Notes under the pieces: model-generated
Seen by the model: only the letters and a program-made list of their open reading frames with translations
The model's database searches: none
What the model was told of the DNA's origin: nothing
In this document: piece after piece, positions 4,700 through 7,910 of the stretch
Numbering within the stretch: the stretch's first letter is position 1
Layout: each line of letters begins with the position of its first letter
Made by a program: the position numbers and the translations under genes
Assembly (NCBI GenBank): GCA_050740975.1
Contig: JBOIEE010000283.1
Coordinates: 1-7,910 of the forward strand
Reading direction: 5' to 3'
Length of the DNA: 7,910 nucleotides
DNA from: JBOHHR01 sp050740975
GTDB taxonomy: Bacteria > Pseudomonadota > Gammaproteobacteria > JBOHHR01

Positions 4700-6361
4700 C
4701 TAATTGCTTAGTGAGGCAACCAGTAAAAGGCAGCCCAAGCCGCCAAGCATCCAAACTAGGGGCGGTACATCCCGAAACGCCCCTAACATCTCGTGACGCT
4801 GGAGTAAAAGCGCCGCGCTTAAAACCAGGGCTGAGCCGGCGACACCCCACACTACGTGGCGCTTGGCTCGGCGGATCTCCTGGCTTAGATGGGCCATTTG
4901 TTCGGAGTGCGTGCGTACTTGTAGGTGACCGTTACGCGCCGTGTCTAACACATCCATAACGGTTCTCGGCAACTCCGGCAAGCGTTCAGCCCACACCCGT
5001 GCGTTCTCGCGGCTGGTTCTGATTAAGCGCTTGACCCCGGCCCGCTCACCCATCCAACGCTCTAACCAAGGTTGCGCCGTGCGCCATAAGTCCAGATCGG
5101 GATAAAGCTGCTGGCTGAGCCCCTCGATGTTGACCAGGGTTTTCTGCAACAGCAGCAATTGCGGCAAGATCTCCATGTGGAACCGCTGTGCGGTTTGGAA
5201 CAAACGCAATAATAGACGCCCAAAGGAGACCTCTTTTAGAGGTTGCTCAAACATCGGTTCGGATACGGTGCGGATGGCGAATTCGAAATCATCCACCCTT
5301 GTCTCGGACGGTACCCAAGCGGACTCCACGTGTAGCTGCGCCACTTTACGATAATCACGGTTCAGAAAGGCCAGGAAATTATTGGCCAGGTAGTGCTGAT
5401 CGAAATCCGTTAGCGATCCCATGATGCCAAAGTCGACGGGGGCGATGCGGATCGGTCGGCCAGCGCTAGCAGGCAAAACAAACAAGTTTCCAGGATGCAT
5501 ATCGGCGTGGAAGTACCGATCGCGGAACACCTGAGTAAAAAAAATACCCACGGCGATTTCCGCCAACTCCTTAAGGTTAACCCCGGCCGCTTTCAAGGCG
5601 CTGATATCGGATATGGCTATCCCTTCGATTCGCTCCATGACCATGACATTGCGCCGCGTTAGATCCCATACGATCCTCGGGACATACAAGGTTTCGGAGG
5701 CGCTAAAATTTCGCTTAAGCTGAGAGGCGTTCGCCGCCTCGCGGATCAAGTCCAACTCATCGAGGATAATTTTATGATACTCCATCACCACGCGCGTCGG
5801 ACGCAGTCGACGCCCATCCTCCCAGTAGTGCTCGGCGAGATCGGCCAGGATGCGAATGAGGCCGAGATCGCGGCGGATCACTTTCTCTATATCAGGGCGG
5901 ACGACCTTTACCACCACCTTTTTTCCATCCCTGAGACTAGCCGCATGCACTTGCGCGATCGAGGCAGAGGCAAGCGGCGTTTGGTCAAACTCGGAAAAGA
6001 CTTGGTCCAAGGAGTGTCCAAAAGCTTGCTCGATGATCCGCGACGCTTGTTGGCCGGGGAAAGGAGGAACGCTGTCCTGCAGCTTACTGAACTCGTCGGC
6101 TATGTCATCGGGCAACAGATCACGACGGGTAGAAAGGAACTGCCCGAACTTGACGAAAATGGGTCCCAGGTCTTCCAGCACGTGAAGCAGCCGTTTGGCG
6201 CGAGAGTCACGATGCCGACGGATCCAATTCCAGGGCAGCAGATACAGCAGAAACCGTACTGGACGAAACAAATGGGTAGCCAAAATGATCTCGTCACACC
6301 CATGACGGATAAGTACTCGCTGAATGCCCAGTAGCCTGAGAAACTGGCCGACGCTAATCAT
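4700..6361 (-). CDS. ubiB: Ubiquinone biosynthesis regulatory protein kinase-like UbiB
   Basis: The product is 553 residues, close to E. coli UbiB (546). It shows the ABC1/ADCK/UbiB features in order: the KxGQ motif as FVKFGQFLSTR (K71, G73, Q74), the Ala-rich loop LASASIAQVH (130-139) replacing the kinase glycine-rich loop, the lysine strand VVVKVVRP (K152), the ExD region DELDLIREAANASQL (201-215), the catalytic-loop equivalent HADMHPGN (285-292) and DFG (310-312). Two hydrophobic segments at about 503-520 and 533-550 anchor the C-terminus in the inner membrane. UbiB proteins are atypical kinase-like ATPases required for ubiquinone synthesis, thought to help make membrane-bound intermediates accessible to the Ubi enzymes. 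The ATG overlaps the ubiJ stop by one base (TGATG) without a strong Shine-Dalgarno, so translation is probably coupled. Many relatives have tat genes after ubiB; here a PilZ gene follows. Confidence 0.97.
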   Translation of the reverse strand: MISVGQFLRLLGIQRVLIRHGCDEIILATHLFRPVRFLLYLLPWNWIRRHRDSRAKRLLHVLEDLGPIFVKFGQFLSTRRDLLPDDIADEFSKLQDSVPPFPGQQASRIIEQAFGHSLDQVFSEFDQTPLASASIAQVHAASLRDGKKVVVKVVRPDIEKVIRRDLGLIRILADLAEHYWEDGRRLRPTRVVMEYHKIILDELDLIREAANASQLKRNFSASETLYVPRIVWDLTRRNVMVMERIEGIAISDISALKAAGVNLKELAEIAVGIFFTQVFRDRYFHADMHPGNLFVLPASAGRPIRIAPVDFGIMGSLTDFDQHYLANNFLAFLNRDYRKVAQLHVESAWVPSETRVDDFEFAIRTVSEPMFEQPLKEVSFGRLLLRLFQTAQRFHMEILPQLLLLQKTLVNIEGLSQQLYPDLDLWRTAQPWLERWMGERAGVKRLIRTSRENARVWAERLPELPRTVMDVLDTARNGHLQVRTHSEQMAHLSQEIRRAKRHVVWGVAGSALVLSAALLLQRHEMLGAFRDVPPLVWMLGGLGCLLLVASLSN

Positions 6362-6975
6362 CAGTCACTACGCATTAGCCTTTGCAGACGCTGCAATCGC
6401 TGCTCGAGTCGGTCCGCGTCGGTGCGCAGCGTGTCTACCGAATCGAGAAAACCGTCCACCTCCGAGCGCTGCGGCAACAAACGAAGCTCGTGACCCAAGA
6501 ATTCGGACACATCGCTTTCCAGAGCCTGCTGGGCCTGCTTGCCCCACCGGCCGATCCGGCGCAGGACGTTGCCGATCTGGCGCCCTGCCACATCGCCGAC
6601 CTTCTGTGACAACAGTTCCTCCCAATCGATGTCCAGACCTCGGATCAGCGCCTGAAGGTGTTGGCTCAAGGACAGGTCGCCGCCGATTTCTACCTCTCCT
6701 GAAAACGTCGCCTGTTGCCTGCCTCGGTCCGTGACCAGAGCGAGCAAGGCCATCGGTGTTCCGCGGATCCGCACGTGCACTGGACCCTCATGCTGTGTTT
6801 GCAAGCGCATGCCGTGCTCAGTGGGCAACACGAAGACTGAAGTTTGCAAACCCAGCAGATCGACCGCCACCACCCGCCCTTGCAAGGCGCTCAATCGGGC
6901 TAAAGTTTCCGGATCGGTGCGCAGTGCTTCGTTGAGCGGGCGCTCAACCAGATCCAGGATCCCCCGAAGCACCAC
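6361..6975 (-). CDS. ubiJ: Ubiquinone biosynthesis accessory factor UbiJ (SCP2 domain)
   Basis: The 204-residue product matches UbiJ in length and place. An SCP2-like lipid-binding domain spans about residues 15-115 (LNEALRTDPETLARL, then the strands VVAVDLLGLQTSVFVL and VHVRIRGTPMALLALV, then FSGEVEIGGDLSLSQHLQALI), followed by DIDWEELLSQKVGDVAGRQ typical of the family and a charged coiled-coil-like C-terminus (about 170-202). UbiJ binds ubiquinone intermediates in the cytosolic Ubi complex together with UbiK, which associates through coiled coils. The start is a GTG at 6975, with AAGG eight bases upstream overlapping the ubiE stop codon; the gap to ubiE is 10 bases. The stop shares one base with the ubiB start. 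Operon membership with ubiE and ubiB is as good as certain. Confidence 0.94.
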   Translation of the reverse strand: MVLRGILDLVERPLNEALRTDPETLARLSALQGRVVAVDLLGLQTSVFVLPTEHGMRLQTQHEGPVHVRIRGTPMALLALVTDRGRQQATFSGEVEIGGDLSLSQHLQALIRGLDIDWEELLSQKVGDVAGRQIGNVLRRIGRWGKQAQQALESDVSEFLGHELRLLPQRSEVDGFLDSVDTLRTDADRLEQRLQRLQRLMRSD

Positions 6976-6985
6976 GACTTCCGCC

Positions 6986-7726
6986 TTACAACTTGTAGCC
7001 CCGATGCACGGCGACGATGCCAGCGCTCAGGTTATTCCAGCGTACGTCGCCAAAACCCGCAGCGGCCATCATTTGCGCGAGCTCGGCTTGCTCTGGGAAG
7101 GTGCGTATGGATTCCGCTAGATATCGATAACTGTCGCCATCTCCGGCCACCAACGCCCCCAGCCGGGGTAATACGGAGAACGAGTAGCGGTCATAAAGCG
7201 TGCGCAGCAGCGGCAACACGACGTGTGAGAACTCCAGGATAATAGCTACTCCGCCCGGCCGCAGCACTCTGTACATAGAAGCCAGGGCTCGGTTTTTTTC
7301 CGTTACGTTCCTCAAACCAAAGGCTAGGGCCAACACGTCGAACGCGTTATTTTCAAACGGCAATGATTCGGCGTTGGCTTGCACGTAAGCTAGGCCGCTC
7401 ACCATACCCTGGTTGAGAAGGCGGTCCCTGCCCATACGCAGCATATCCGCGTTAATGTCGGCTAAGACCACACAACCCTCCGCACCCACGCGCCGCGTTA
7501 TCAGAGCGGCAAGATCGCCAGTGCCGCCCGCGAGATCGAGCACCCTGTCGCCGGGCCGAATGCCCGCCATAGCGATGGCAAAGCGCTTCCACAAGCGGTG
7601 AAGGCCCCAGGACATGAGGTCGTTCATCAAGTCGTAGCGGTTCGCAACCGAGGAAAATACTTGAGCGACGCGGCGCGTCTTATCCCGCTTACTTACGCGT
7701 TCAAAGCCGAAATCGGTCGTTTTCAT
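6986..7726 (-). CDS. ubiE: Ubiquinone/menaquinone biosynthesis C-methyltransferase UbiE
   Basis: From the ATG at 7726 the product is 246 residues, against 251 for E. coli UbiE. It carries TDFGFERVSKRDK at the N-terminus, FSSVANRYDLMNDLMSWGLHRLWKR (24-48), the SAM-binding motif VLDLAGGTGDL (62-72), the acidic end of strand 2 (VVLADIN), YVQANAESLPF (114-124), the UbiE signature FGLRNVTEKNRAL (136-148), RVLRPGG (153-159), DSYRYLAESI (198-207) and the C-terminal HRGYKL. It methylates the benzoquinol ring of a ubiquinone precursor with SAM, and demethylmenaquinol in species with menaquinone. The frame is open to a TTG at 7792, which would add 22 unconserved residues and overlap the preceding gene; the ATG is chosen because it matches the family start, although no strong Shine-Dalgarno is visible at either. 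Confidence 0.97.
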   Translation of the reverse strand: MKTTDFGFERVSKRDKTRRVAQVFSSVANRYDLMNDLMSWGLHRLWKRFAIAMAGIRPGDRVLDLAGGTGDLAALITRRVGAEGCVVLADINADMLRMGRDRLLNQGMVSGLAYVQANAESLPFENNAFDVLALAFGLRNVTEKNRALASMYRVLRPGGVAIILEFSHVVLPLLRTLYDRYSFSVLPRLGALVAGDGDSYRYLAESIRTFPEQAELAQMMAAAGFGDVRWNNLSAGIVAVHRGYKL

Positions 7727-7784
7727 GTCCAGTTCGGCGAGAGGGGAGACGGCATAGGGTGGGTTCTGTCTTTCGGAAAAGAAG

Positions 7785-7910
7785 TCAGGCAACGGGCCGT
7801 CGCGGATGGCCCGCCTGCTTTAATGCAGCGAGATAGTCGATCCAATATCTATCCTGATTTACCCCCAAATCATAGAGGTAATCCCAAGAGTACAAACCCG
7901 TGGAATGCCC
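7785..7910 (-). CDS. DUF971-domain protein, C-terminal fragment (5' end outside window)
   Basis: A frame entering from the right edge encodes 41 residues ending in TGA: GHSTGLYSWDYLYDLGVNQ, then RYWIDYLAALKQAGHP and a short basic tail. The H-x-T/S-G-x-Y-S-W-x-Y-L-Y-x-L-G pattern is the conserved end of DUF971 (gamma-butyrobetaine hydroxylase N-terminal-like) proteins, small proteins often found just upstream of ubiE in Gammaproteobacteria. Their function is not firmly established. The stop lies 58 bases before the preferred ubiE ATG on the same strand, so it may be the first visible gene of the ubi transcript. The N-terminal part of the domain is outside the window. Confidence 0.85.
   Translation of the reverse strand, partial: GHSTGLYSWDYLYDLGVNQDRYWIDYLAALKQAGHPRRPVA

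Noticed and set aside
5774..6334. Open frame of 186 codons on the + strand
   Set aside because: It lies wholly antisense to the well-supported ubiB gene, and its translation shows no family motifs. It is a shadow of ubiB codon usage.

Overview
The window looks like a chromosomal segment from a gammaproteobacterium of moderate GC content. The best evidence is the closely packed ubiE-ubiJ-ubiB cluster (aerobic ubiquinone biosynthesis, in the order typical of Gammaproteobacteria), preceded by the end of a DUF971-type gene. A multi-membrane-spanning DUF2232-like protein and a pqqB gene fit the same assignment. The genus cannot be determined from the sequence alone.

Layout. On the + strand, bases 2-226 hold the C-terminal end of a uroporphyrinogen-III C-methyltransferase (siroheme/cobalamin branch), followed by a 196-base spacer with three short inverted repeats and then a DUF2232-like integral membrane protein (423-1322). 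Everything from 1335 to the right edge is on the - strand and is read right to left: the tail of a DUF971 protein (7785-7910), ubiE, ubiJ, ubiB (4700-6361), a 246-base spacer with mutually exclusive inverted repeats, a PilZ-domain protein (3935-4453), pqqB (2878-3807), and two unrecognised soluble, helix-rich proteins (2107-2742 and 1335-1919, the latter probably starting further upstream). The + membrane gene and the last - gene converge with only 12 bases between their stop codons.

How the genes work together. UbiE methylates a ubiquinone (and, where present, menaquinone) precursor, UbiJ is a lipid-binding accessory factor of the Ubi complex, and UbiB is an atypical kinase-like ATPase needed for the same pathway. 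ubiJ and ubiB share one base (TGATG) and ubiE and ubiJ are 10 bases apart, so they almost certainly form one operon. pqqB is required for making the redox cofactor PQQ, but no pqqA, pqqC, pqqD or pqqE is visible beside it. PilZ, pqqB and the two unknown genes are co-directional but separated by 124-246 bases, so they may be independent or loosely co-transcribed units.

Most of the window is ordinary core metabolism. The points that deserve a second look are the unknown gene pair behind pqqB, the last gene of that pair having no standard start codon for what appears to be its true N-terminus (an ATT with a good ribosome binding site, or a frameshift), an altered N-terminal cysteine motif in PqqB, and the competing hairpins downstream of ubiB. 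I saw no CRISPR array, insertion sequence, tRNA or rRNA.
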